NCBI GenBank assembly: GCA_963576565.1
Contig: OY755044.1
Location: 52,773,347-52,837,346, forward strand
DNA from: Aspidapion aeneum
Taxonomy: Eukaryota; Arthropoda; Insecta; Coleoptera; Brentidae
Length of the DNA: 64,000 nucleotides
Direction of reading: 5' to 3'
The notes beneath the pieces were generated by a model, which saw only the letters and a program-made list of their open reading frames with translations, did not search any database and was not told the DNA's origin. The position numbers and the translations under genes are program-made. Shown here in pieces: positions 56,170 through 64,000 of the stretch (positions are counted from its first letter, which is position 1; every line of letters starts with the position of its first letter).

Positions 56170-57773
56170 TCGCTTGCGGCGTTTGTTTGTAAATTATGTT
56201 CGTAAGAGCAGTTTTCTTGTTGGCTAGTGGGTTCTTCGTTATAAAAATGAGGATCGTAAAAATAGTCAGGGTTTTCTTCACTATAATTATTGTAAGTTTG
56301 ATTTTCACAGGTTTGTTCGTAGGTTTGTTCGTAGTTTTGTTCGTAAGTTTGTTCTGGGTATGTTTCTACATTTGTCAAAAATCCTGAGGGTTTAAAAATT
56401 CCTGAAGGTCGATTGTATGGGGGTCTTTGATAGTGTTGCCTTGACGGACCAATTGTTGATGTCGACATAGGGGTTGGCTTGTCTAAAATGGGTTTATTTT
56501 GTGGGGCGAAGGCGTTAGTTGGTCTTCCAAAATTTTGAAAATTTTGAGGTTGATTTTGAAAAGGTCTAGGTTGATTAAAATTAAAGTTAGGTTGTCTAAA
56601 TTGAGAGTTAAAAGGTGGATTAAAATTAAATTGTCTGGTAAACTGAGGGTTCGAAAAAGGTTGCATAAACGGGTTAAAACGTTGTTGGGGTGGTTTTGGT
56701 CTTATTTGATTAGTTTGGGGGTTGCGATTAAAATTTTGGTTTTGTCTAAAGTTATTGTTGGGTTTTAAAAATGAATTATTTCCTTTGTGCAAGTTCGAGT
56801 TATTACTTGTAAAATTGACTTGCGCTTCTACTATGTTATTACTCATGACGTCCTTGTAGGCTTCGTCTAAAGTTGCAGGAGTTTTAAGCATAAGAAGCGT
56901 TTTTAAAGAGTCTGGGGAGTTTGCGGTCAAAATTAAAACAGATACTTTTTCTACTTGAGATATAAGCAGTAACTTTTGTGCGTTATCTGCTACTTCACAT
57001 TGAATTTTTCCAAAAATTCTTTGGCAAAAGGCCTTAAGTCTATCGATAAACTGCAAAATGTCTTCGTTTGCGTCAATTTTAATGTACTGAAGTTCTTGCA
57101 TCAAAATTTCGTGATTAATTGGATCACCAAATTTTTGTCTTAAAGCTAACTTAATTTTTTCAAAAGTATTTAAATCTGGCCTTTCTAATAGAAAATTTTG
57201 AGCTTTGCCTACCAGTTTCGATTTTATGGCAGACAGGACCAATTTTTGTTGCTCAATAGAATTACCAAAATAAAGTTCATAAAATTCTTGTACAGAAATC
57301 AAAAAACTTTCTAAATGGGATTGACTGCCATCAAATGTGGGCAACAATGACGTGTAAAATTTAAGATTTTCCATTGTGTTAGAAAGTTCTTCGTTTTGTA
57401 AAGTGTTATCTAATTGGTTACTACTAACGCTACTTAAACTACTGTTAAAACTAGTGTTTAAATTTGCAAAATTTAAAGAATCAAAATTTTCTAAAAATCT
57501 ATTTTCTAAATTATTTTCAGTATTTTCTTCTAAACTTTCTTCTATACTTTCTAATTGCTGTTGAGTGTCTAGTCTCGATGTCGACTGACCACTTAAATTT
57601 CTTAAACTACTTTGCAAACTACTTATTTGCTCAAAATTTAAATTTAAAGACGGTTTCTTCAAACTTGCTAGATAGTTTTCAATTTCAGTTTTAACGTTTT
57701 CTTTCTTATTTTCTGCTCCTAATCCTAGTTTTGTTTTGTTCTTTTCTAAAATATTCTTTAATCGCCTAGGCAT
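56130..57773 (-). CDS. gag: Gag polyprotein
   Basis: It is the structural protein of the particle. The start is chosen at the ATG 57771-57773 (MPRRLKNILEKNK); twelve in-frame bases upstream offer only TTG. The product is about 547 residues: a charged N-terminal region, a Ser/Asn/Leu-rich stretch, a capsid-like helical region (residues about 140-310, with LPTFDGSQSHLESFLISVQEF), then a long Asn/Gln/Phe/Pro-rich segment and a short YEQTYEQ repeat (about 56300-56350). No CCHC zinc knuckle is seen, as is usual for insect errantivirus Gag. The Arg/Asn/Gln-rich tail may bind RNA instead. It ends at 56130, 64 bases into the pol frame. Confidence 0.92.
   Translation of the reverse strand: MPRRLKNILEKNKTKLGLGAENKKENVKTEIENYLASLKKPSLNLNFEQISSLQSSLRNLSGQSTSRLDTQQQLESIEESLEENTENNLENRFLENFDSLNFANLNTSFNSSLSSVSSNQLDNTLQNEELSNTMENLKFYTSLLPTFDGSQSHLESFLISVQEFYELYFGNSIEQQKLVLSAIKSKLVGKAQNFLLERPDLNTFEKIKLALRQKFGDPINHEILMQELQYIKIDANEDILQFIDRLKAFCQRIFGKIQCEVADNAQKLLLISQVEKVSVLILTANSPDSLKTLLMLKTPATLDEAYKDVMSNNIVEAQVNFTSNNSNLHKGNNSFLKPNNNFRQNQNFNRNPQTNQIRPKPPQQRFNPFMQPFSNPQFTRQFNFNPPFNSQFRQPNFNFNQPRPFQNQPQNFQNFGRPTNAFAPQNKPILDKPTPMSTSTIGPSRQHYQRPPYNRPSGIFKPSGFLTNVETYPEQTYEQNYEQTYEQTCENQTYNNYSEENPDYFYDPHFYNEEPTSQQENCSYEHNLQTNAASENFQETALDPPST
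56163..56169 (-). other. -1 ribosomal frameshift site (gag-pol)
   Basis: On the minus strand A AAT TTT in the gag frame is a canonical X XXY YYZ heptamer, followed by CAGGAAACAG. It lies within the gag/pol overlap (56130-56193), and slipping back one base enters the pol frame precisely. Confidence 0.8.
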
Positions 57774-57789
57774 CAAGAAAGTCAAAAAA

Positions 57790-57798
57790 ACTTACATA
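57790..57798 (-). other. env splice donor in the leader
   Basis: On the minus strand TTAT then GTAAGT is a strong 5' splice site (GT at 57795-57794), 17 bases upstream of the gag ATG. The exon ends in AT; the env exon begins with G followed by an open frame, so the junction itself would form the env start codon. No splice data are available. Confidence 0.6.
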
Positions 57799-58149
57799 AC
57801 AATCGAGGATAAATCCATAAGGCTTGTTCTGTAGAGGTTACGCCACCAAAAGGAATCCTATAAATGGGGGTTGACTTTAGCTTTTCTGCCTATGACACCG
57901 GGCTCAGTAGGGATGTGTCGTTGGTTAGGCTTTTGGCTTCGGCGGGACTCATACAACACGGTAGACGTCACTAGCTTCAACTCCAGGCTTTATTCCACAA
58001 CACTTCTTTACGTTCGACGTCGTAAAAGGTATTTTCTTTTAAGAAAAAGTTCACAATTCGTACGGGACGTAAAGTTCGGTTTGAATAGCGCACTAAGACT
58101 TAAAAGTCACTTTCGTACAACGGAAAACCGATAAAGGACGAAATCGCAC
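57799..58149 (-). other. Retroelement 5' leader
   Basis: Untranslated region of about 350 bases between primer site and gag, presumed to hold packaging signals. No frame is supported here. Confidence 0.6.
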
Positions 58150-58167
58150 TATCCTGTTCGCAGCGCC
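58150..58167 (-). other. Primer binding site
   Basis: Directly after the 5' LTR the minus strand reads GGCGCTGCGAACAGGATA. Together with the LTR's terminal T this is complementary to a tRNA 3' end TCGCAGCGCCA, with discriminator G, as in tRNA-Ser. Serine tRNA is also the usual primer for 17.6/297-type elements. Confidence 0.7.
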
Positions 58168-58384
58168 AATTAAATACGAAGTCCGGTGACGTAGCTTTTA
58201 AAAAACTTTTTATTTGAAAAGACTACAAAAAATACTTATAACTAAAATGACCAATACAACTTGTAAAAGTATAATGATACCTAATTAGACCATTTGGGTG
58301 CATATATAAACTTCAATGTACGGCGTCAGCAATATATTTGTTATTACAAACAAGATGAGATGTTATTATTCCAGGGATATTACT
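58168..58384 (-). repeat. 5' LTR (217 bp)
   Basis: It drives transcription on the minus strand. It is identical by eye to 50721-50937, with the TATA-like TTTATATATG at about 58301-58310 and AATAAA near 58209-58214. Confidence 0.93.
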
Positions 58385-58760
58385 CGGGAGAAGACCACAC
58401 CGGTATGAAAGGCGGAGAGGAAGTACCTCGGTACGGCAAACATAGCATATGTGGCAACCCATCTTTTTGGGGAAAATATAAAAGAAAGAACAGCAGCGTC
58501 TCATTCATAATGAGAGGCTGCAAACAGCATCTGTCCCAGAATGGGCGGCTGAATATAAACTCAAAAAAAAAAACCATGGCAAGCGTGGTGTTTTAACGCT
58601 AATACCCCCCCAATGGAAAAATCATGGCGACTTTAAAAACGAATTGGTCCCCAGATGGGGAGGAAACTCTCCGAATCCCAAATCTCTATGGTCTGCCTCA
58701 CGAAATCTGGGGGAGGCAAAAATTCGCTTATGACAAGGATCAAACATTCAAATGAAAATG
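58385..58760 (+). mobile_element. LINE 5'-leader relic, right of LTR element
   Basis: It continues the 50622-50720 relic: GGGAGAAGACCACACCGG, TATGAAAGGCGGAGAGGAAG and ACCTCGGTACGG match the A1 leader. After about 58480 the two sequences diverge (AACAGCAGCGTCTCATTC here), so this is a related but distinct LINE lineage. 58560-58760 may still belong to it but is not matched in the window. Confidence 0.65.
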
Positions 58761-59084
58761 TTCACCTTTTTTAAGAATTGTTACATTCGTACCGAATCTT
58801 CCCTGACTAGGTCCGATTTCGCACGTTATGTTCTAGAGTTCCAGACTATATAAGAATATAGGTTTTTTTCATCTTCATTACGCCCGTTAACAGCCAACGT
58901 ATAAAATCACACCATGGAACAATAGAAGTCCTTGTTGTCTGTCAGTCCAGCATTATTTATTTTGTAAACACAATTTGCGCAGGACACGATATTGAAAATC
59001 ATAACACTTGAAACCGCGTAATGCCTTTCTTTGAGAGATCAAATAATAGCGCGGTTTAGGGAACGCTTATTTAACACTTCGTTG
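58761..59084. other. No recognisable feature
   Basis: Mixed composition, non-coding. Confidence 0.35.
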
Positions 59085-59190
59085 CGGTAGTGGTAAGCAC
59101 TGCGACTGTGCACTATCAAAATGTCATGCCACTACCACGGATCACCTAACAAAAGGTGATCCGTGCCACTACCACTTGACTGCCGTAAGC
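59085..59190. repeat. Hairpin CACGGATCACCT / AGGTGATCCGTG with repeated CCACTACCAC
   Basis: A 12-bp perfect stem (59138-59167) has a 6-base loop, flanked by inverted GGTAGTGGTA and GCCACTACCAC words. A weaker version (CCACGGATCACGC / GTGATCTGTG) is at 32523-32555. Confidence 0.55.
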
Positions 59191-59397
59191 TAGAGAGCAC
59201 TTTTTTGCAGCTATAAAAATGATAAAATATCACCAACATTTGAAAAATTTATTTTGTAAAATAAGCAAAATAAGGCTAAAAATAAAGGTTTGGTTTTATT
59301 ATTATGACTTTTACAGTTTATACATGTTCCAAAAACTCTCAAAAGAATGGCCCGTGGTAGTGGTAGTGTTTATTAACTACTGCCCAGGGGCGTGCGG

Positions 59398-59718
59398 CAG
59401 TGGCGGATCCAGGGGGGGGGGGCACTAGAGGCACTTCCCCCCCCCCCCCCCCGAGAATTTTTTGCTTGCGGCGCATGAAAGTGTCTATTGTTATTATCAT
59501 CGAAATTAAAACCACGTTTATTAATAAATTATCCTGAATTTGTAGCCTAAACTTGCAAAATATTTTGTAAAGATATATGTAAGATATTGTACCTACGTTT
59601 TAGTTCTGACTAATTTAATAAAATGCTGCTTAAAAAAATATATACCGTTTTTACCAACAGAGAATGTCAGCTAAAGAGCCGCCCCCCCCCCCGAGAAGCA
59701 CCTCTGGATCCGCCCTTG
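59398..59718. mobile_element. hAT-like MITE in left palindrome arm
   Basis: It starts CAGTGGCGGATCCAGG, ends CTCTGGATCCGCCCTTG, and is flanked by an exact 8-bp duplication GCGTGCGG (59390-59397, 59719-59726). It interrupts a CAGGGGCGTGCGGTGAAAT repeat. Long G and C runs lie next to both ends. Confidence 0.8.
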
Positions 59719-59927
59719 GCGTGCGGTGAAATTTGAGACAAGGAAAGCAATTTTTTGTAATTGCTCATTTGTATTTTTCTATTGTTTTTAGTTTTCTGTA
59801 AACTTAAATTTCTTGCTTTAGCCTATCTTAATTATGATACCTATTTATCTTTTCGTTAAAACTTTCTAAAGAAAACTTATTGTTTATCAAAAAACACACT
59901 ATGCAATCACACAACTGTATGCCCCCT

Positions 59928-60286
59928 TTTTTTCCCCAGAACTTTTTTGCAGTAAGTCACTGGTAGATTTAAATGGATTCTTTGTTTTACTCAGAAACTT
60001 TTTGATCTTCTGCAATTTTTTGTAACTCTAACTGTTTCCAAGAAAAGACAAAAAAGGAAAATTTGTACCCTGCATTATTTTACTTTTATGCTAGTTTTAT
60101 GTAATTTCTAAATAGCAATTGAAGATACAAGTTATTTTATTTTGTTTTTTTTTTTCTGAAAAATGTTTAGAGATAAAAATATTGCAGATCAAAAAATTTC
60201 TGAATAAAATAAGGAATTCATTTTACATTTTTGAATCTGCCAGTGACTTACTGCAAAAAAGTTCTGGGGAAAAAAAGGGGGCATAA
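59928..60286. mobile_element. MITE with TGCCCCC ends in palindrome centre
   Basis: A TGCCCCC end with T-run, then CCCCAGAACTTTTTTGCAGT (left) and its complement ACTGCAAAAAAGTTCTGGGG (right, followed by an A-run and GGGGGCA) pair over about 50 bases, flanked by TA. AT-rich interior. Confidence 0.65.
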
Positions 60287-61279
60287 CCGCGGAAAAATTA
60301 TCACCCTGTAGTTTTTTCCTAATATTTGACATGCTTAATGATGTATGCCTTGTAACAAAATACATGTTCCAGATTTGAGCTAAATATCTCAAAAACTGCA
60401 CGAGTTATAAATAAAAAGCAAACAAAAAACTAATATTTTAATAACCCATATCTCAAAAACTAAGCATGGTAATACAAAGTTTTTTTTCTTAAAATCACTC
60501 AAGATAATCCTCTGAAGTTTAGCTGCATACTTTATTAACACCTGTAAAAAATACCTACTATTATGAGTCCCTTGGCAGTTTTTTTTTTGGGATAACATCA
60601 TTATGTGGCCACCTTTATTATTAAAAAACTAAAAAATGGATTTTGTGAAGAATATATGAAAATTACATTACAACATTTGAGCAATTCCACATGAACCTAG
60701 AAATTAGAAAATTGACGACTGTAAAAGTGTGTTCTTATTTTTTTTAAATATTGGTTTTATTAAGGATTATTAGGTGGTACATGTTTAACTATTTTTAAGT
60801 TTTCTAAAAATCCACAGTTTTTTGTAATATAAATACTTAGTTTATACATTTAAGAAAAAACATTATATTTGTTAAATATTTTTAGATTTTTCTAACACAG
60901 TTCTCATTTTTAAAAAAATTAATATTACGTTTTTATAAAACATTGTTTTTTATTTAAGTATTACATTTTCGAGGTCATGCAAATTTTTATGACTAAAATT
61001 AATATATTTTTGATATCCAAATTCTTTTCGTATACATGAAATTAGCATGACCTCAAAAATAGCAGCTTTACTAAGAAAAAAATCTATTTAAAAAGCCCGC
61101 CGAGCCCGCCCGCGCATTCTTAATTCTTCCATTAGCCAAGGGTGGCGCTAGCGTAAACTTGTTGCCGCTCTTGAACCATTGAATTAAGCACTCTTTTATT
61201 ATTTTCTCTATGTAAGCAGTCTGTTAGATTACACAGTGCGGTTTTAGTGAAGGATATTGCAACGGCCGTTAAAACTATA
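60287..61279. other. Palindrome centre, no gene
   Basis: AT-rich, non-coding. Short ORFs on the minus strand have no support. Confidence 0.4.
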
Positions 61280-61478
61280 CAGTTGTGTGATTGCATAGTG
61301 TGTTTTTTGATAAACAATAAGTTTTCTTTAGAAAGTTTTAACGAAAAGATAAATAGGTATCATAATTAAGATAGGCTAAAGCAAGAAATTTAAGTTTACA
61401 GAAAACTAAAAACAATAGAAAAATACAAATGAGCAATTACAAAAAATTGCTTTCCTTGTCTCAAATTTCACCGTACGC

Positions 61479-61843
61479 CAAGGGCGGATCCAGAGGTGCT
61501 TCTCGGGGGGGGCTCTTTAGCTGACATTCTCTGTTGGTAAAAACGGTATATATTTTTTAAGCAGCATTTTATTAAATTAGTCAGAACAAAAACGTAGGTA
61601 CAATATCTTACATATATCTTTACAAAATATTTTGCAAGTTTAGACTACAAATTCAGGATAATTTATTAATAAACGTGGTTTTAATTTCGATGATAATAAA
61701 AATAGACACTTTCATGCGCCGCAAGCAAATATTTTGAATTTATATTAGCAAAAACCTTACTTTTTACTCATTTTTTGTATATTCAAAAAATTCTCGGGGG
61801 GGGGGGGCAAGTGCCCCTAGTGCCCCCCCTGGATCCGCCACTG
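61479..61843. mobile_element. hAT-like MITE in right palindrome arm
   Basis: It is the inverted counterpart of 59398-59718 (CAAGGGCGGATCCAGAGG ... CCTGGATCCGCCACTG), flanked by CCGTACGC (61471-61478) and CCGCACGC (61844-61851), seven of eight identical. It retains a segment deleted from the left-arm copy. Confidence 0.8.
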
Positions 61844-62046
61844 CCGCACGCCCCTGGGTAGTAGTTAATAAACACTACCACTACCACGGGCCGTTCATTT
61901 GAGAGTTTTTGGAACATGTATAAACTGTAAAAGTCATAATAATAAAACCAAACCTTTATTTTTAGCCTTATTTTGCTTATTTTACAAAATAAATGTTTCA
62001 AATGTTGGTGATATTTTATCATTTTTATAGCTGCAAAAAAGTGCTC

Positions 62047-62349
62047 CTAAAAACAAGAATAGTTTTGTCTAATAACACACGCTTTAACACAAAACAGATC
62101 TCATTTGTAGTGAAAAAGTTATTTCATAGCAAAATTTTTGCATTCGAAAATTCCAGAAAAACAAACTAAGAATTTGAGGTTAGGTCTGACTCGACTGCGT
62201 TTACAATATACTTGTAACTTGCTCTTAAAAATGACTTGCAATTTGTAATATGGGTAGAATACTTGTATTATTTATTTATTTCTTTGGTTGCAACTTCTAT
62301 TAACATTGATTGATGAATGTTACAGATGTTCATTACCTATGCAACAAGT
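62047..62349. other. No recognisable feature
   Basis: AT-rich spacer between two palindromes. Confidence 0.4.
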
Positions 62350-62354
62350 AATAA

Positions 62355-62520
62355 CAGCAATTTTTATTTAAATAGTATAAATACTGAATTAGGATATGTC
62401 ATTGTTTTATAAAGGAACCAGATTATATAACAAATTACCATTAGACATTAAAAATTGCAAATCAAATAATATGTTTAAGAGAAAACTTAAGAAGTACTTG
62501 TTGCCTAGTCAGCCATATTA
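62355..62520 (+). pseudogene. CR1/Jockey-like LINE C-terminus, left mirror copy
   Basis: It reads NSNFYLNSINTELGY, then after a frameshift LFYKGTRLYNKLPLDIKNC and FKRKLKKYLLPSQ: the basic C-terminal pattern (Y..I.L.NKLP..IK, then FK.KLK..L) of CR1/Jockey-like reverse transcriptases. The corresponding tail of LINE C at 37906-38157 is related in pattern but different in sequence. Confidence 0.65.
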
Positions 62521-63254
62521 TATTATATTATATTATATTATAATTTGTTATTTTAGTCTCCATATTATTTTCTTGGTGTGTTTTAGAATAGTAAACTTTT
62601 CTCAAAAAGAAATATGGTGGCAATGTTTTTTTTTAGGATAGGATTAAAAACATTTTACAGTACAGTGTATGTACTTAATAAAGCTGTGTGTTATATACTA
62701 GATTATTCTTTTAGTAGGTAGGTATAGTTAGTTCCGTTGGGAATGATACAGGAATGCTTATAATGGTTTTGCGGTATTATTAGAGAAATATAGCCAGGCT
62801 ATAATTGTGCCAGGCACTATTTTGACAATTAATCAATTAATAAAAGAAGACACTATTTATTCCGGTTCATATAGTAAACAAAGGGCATGTGTTGAAAGAT
62901 CACAGCTGATATTACAATGTAAAGGTGTCAAAAATTTGCCTGGCACAATTATAGCGTGGCTATATTCAAATAATTCTCTAATAATACCGATACAAGCATT
63001 CCTGTATCATTCCCAACAGAACTAACTATACCTACCTACTAAAAGAATAATCTAGTAACACACAGCTTTATCAAGTACTTAGACTGTACTGTAGAATGAA
63101 TTACATCCTATCCTAAAAAAAACATTGATACCATATTTCTTTATGAGAAAAGGTTACTATACTAAAACACACCAAAAAAATTATATGGAGACTAAAATAA
63201 CAAAATAATATAATATAATATGGTACCAAGGGTTTACATAAACAATCAGGCTTA

Positions 63255-63420
63255 CAGGCTGACTAGGCAACAAGTACTTCTTAAGTTTTCTCTTAAACAT
63301 ATTATTTGATTTGCAATTTTTGATGTCTAATGGTAATTTGTTATACAATCTGATTCCTTTATAAAACAATGACTTATATCCTAATTCAGTATTTATACTA
63401 TTTAAATAAAAATTGCTGTT
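63255..63420 (-). pseudogene. CR1/Jockey-like LINE C-terminus, right mirror copy
   Basis: It is the inverted copy of 62355-62520. On the minus strand the frame is continuous here: NSNFYLNSINTELGYKSLF, then YKGIRLYNKLPLDIKNC and FKRKLKKYLLPSQ. It therefore preserves the frame better than the left copy. Confidence 0.65.
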
Positions 63421-63423
63421 ATT

Positions 63424-63612
63424 GAACCTGGCTTTATTTCAATAATTATCCATTATGTAATAATAAGAAGTAAATAGTTATTAGTTTTATAAGTTTGGAT
63501 TTGTTGTGTTATAGAAATACTGGTGTATGTATAAACGTTTAAATGTATTTTTTATATTTATGTTTGTAATTTGAAATAGCATGATTTGCTAATAAAGATT
63601 TATTCAATTCAA
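63424..63612 (+). mobile_element. Probable LINE 3' UTR with AATAAA and ATTCA tail
   Basis: The AT-rich stretch ends GCTAATAAAGATTTATTCAA TTCAA: a polyadenylation-type signal followed by short tandem ATTCA-like units, typical of an insect LINE 3' end. No coding part is adjacent in this orientation. Confidence 0.4.
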
Positions 63613-63744
63613 CATAGTGAACCATTTCTAACAAAAAATGGCATTAAGAAAATACTAAGTGTTATGTTATAGACAATTTTCTCAAAGTTTCACGTAATTT
63701 ATAAACGGCCCCAATCGAATGGAATAAAATCAGTTTTAAATACA

Positions 63745-64000
63745 AATAGAAACATAGTCCGCGATTGCAGCGCTGTGCGCTACTGGAACTTGTTGGCTGC
63801 GCGGACCTATCTTTTCGGCAGTCTCTATTTATTTTGTCTCTAACTGCTTATTTCAAGGCTAAAGGCCGCGAACTCATTTCTCTTATTGGACGGGCATGTA
63901 TTGATCCCCCACTATGTTTATGTTTACTTCTATGTCAACAAAGCGACGCTGCTCTCGGGTCACATCAAGACCGACAGTTATGAATTCTAATTTGTTTTCT
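63745..64000 (+). repeat. CAGGGGCGTGCGG-family repeat, copy cut by window end
   Basis: It aligns with 17700-17965 through CTGCTTATTTCAAGGCTAAA, GCGAAC...ATTTCTC, CCCCCACTA, GCTCTCG and TATGAATTCTAATT. The copy continues beyond the window. Confidence 0.55.

Larger units (their letters stand above)
50717..58388 (-). mobile_element. Complete errantivirus-like LTR retrotransposon
   Basis: A 7664-bp element (50721-58384) reads on the minus strand, with LTR, primer site, gag, pol, env, polypurine tract and LTR in that order. It is flanked by the 4-bp duplication CGGG (50717-50720, 58385-58388). The LTRs appear identical, the three genes are open, and a -1 slippery site and splice signals are in place. 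LTR termini AGTAAT ... AATT, the Ser-type primer site, env with a furin site and the gene order match the insect errantivirus branch of Ty3/gypsy (17.6/297/TED group). It is a recent insertion and possibly still active. It carries no host gene. Confidence 0.93.
59195..62046. repeat. 2.85 kb palindrome with arms of about 730-770 bp
   Basis: Arms 59195-59927 and 61280-62046 are reverse complements: GAGCACTTTTTTGCAGC on the left ends matches GCTGCAAAAAAGTGCTC on the right. Each arm contains the same hAT-like element at the same place and a CAGGGGCGTGCGG-end repeat segment. The left arm lacks about 66 bases present in the right arm at 61725-61790. The central 1.35 kb is AT-rich with one nested MITE (59928-60286). 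Confidence 0.8.
62350..63423. repeat. 1.07 kb palindrome carrying mirrored LINE tails
   Basis: The outer arms, 62350-62520 and 63255-63423, are reverse complements (AATAACAGCAATTTTTATTT on the left) and both encode a LINE C-terminus. Middle arms around 62560-62780 and 62985-63215 also pair (TTAGTAGGTAGGTATAGTTA, GGGAATGATACAGGAATGC). The centre (62791-62950) resembles the TAGGGAC MITE core (TATAATTGTGCCAGGCACTA). Confidence 0.75.

Noticed and set aside
57774..57785. Gag start upstream at 57785
   Set aside because: The codon there is TTG; the first ATG is at 57771-57773 and fits the leader and splice donor position.
63765..63983. 72-codon ORF at the window end
   Set aside because: It lies in a repeat shared with 17700-17965, where the frame is not conserved.

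Overview
The window looks like a stretch of a large, AT-rich, repeat-laden insect nuclear genome. The evidence is insect-type transposons throughout: an errantivirus-like LTR element with gag, pol and env, a DD41D mariner-family element, RTE-like and CR1/Jockey-like LINEs, a pogo-like fragment, hAT-like, MULE-like and Helitron/HINE-like non-autonomous elements, and degenerate TTAGG-like DNA. A beetle or similar large-genome insect is plausible, but the species cannot be fixed from sequence alone. I see no rRNA or complete tRNA gene, no CRISPR array and no bacterial-style operon. Almost everything recognisable is mobile DNA, much of it nested.

Layout. 1-8.3 kb: small inverted-repeat elements, then a 2.36 kb MULE-like foldback element (4265-6628, 9-bp target duplication) holding a nested HINE-like element. 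11.4-12.5 kb: two back-to-back HINE/mini-me-like elements. 13.5-17.1 kb: an RTE LINE tail, then a hAT-like element (14221-17056) split by a 2.58 kb DD41D mariner with a broken transposase. 18.4-19.6 kb: clustered GGTAACG inverted repeats, a LINE RNase H tail and a near-perfect palindrome with a tRNA-like T arm. 19.86-20.35 kb: the only convincing host-type coding exon (minus strand), with decayed copies near 30.6 and 32 kb. 22.7-26.1 kb: a nearly complete RTE-like LINE (minus). 26.28-28.45 kb: a second MULE-like element with a broken LINE inside. 29.3-30.45 kb: another broken LINE copy. 32-35 kb: palindromic, pogo-like and hAT-like elements. 35.5-43.2 kb: a CR1/Jockey-like LINE (plus) whose 3' UTR is split by a 4.65 kb TA-flanked foldback element. 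43.3-44.45 kb: 3' half of the RTE-like LINE. 44.7-50.5 kb: a G-rich TTCGG minisatellite and several small inverted-repeat elements. 50.72-58.38 kb: a complete, apparently intact errantivirus-like retroelement (minus) with identical 217-bp LTRs, inserted in a LINE 5' relic. 59.2-62.05 and 62.35-63.42 kb: two large palindromes.

How parts work together. In the LTR element, a tRNA-Ser-like primer site, gag, a -1 slippery site leading to protease-RT-RNase H-integrase, a spliced env with furin site and membrane anchor, and a polypurine tract form a complete retrovirus-like cycle. The non-autonomous elements carry only ends and must rely on transposases elsewhere. The nesting gives a relative history: hAT-like before mariner; MULE-like before LINE; hAT-like before the 59-62 kb inverted duplication; LINE before LTR element.
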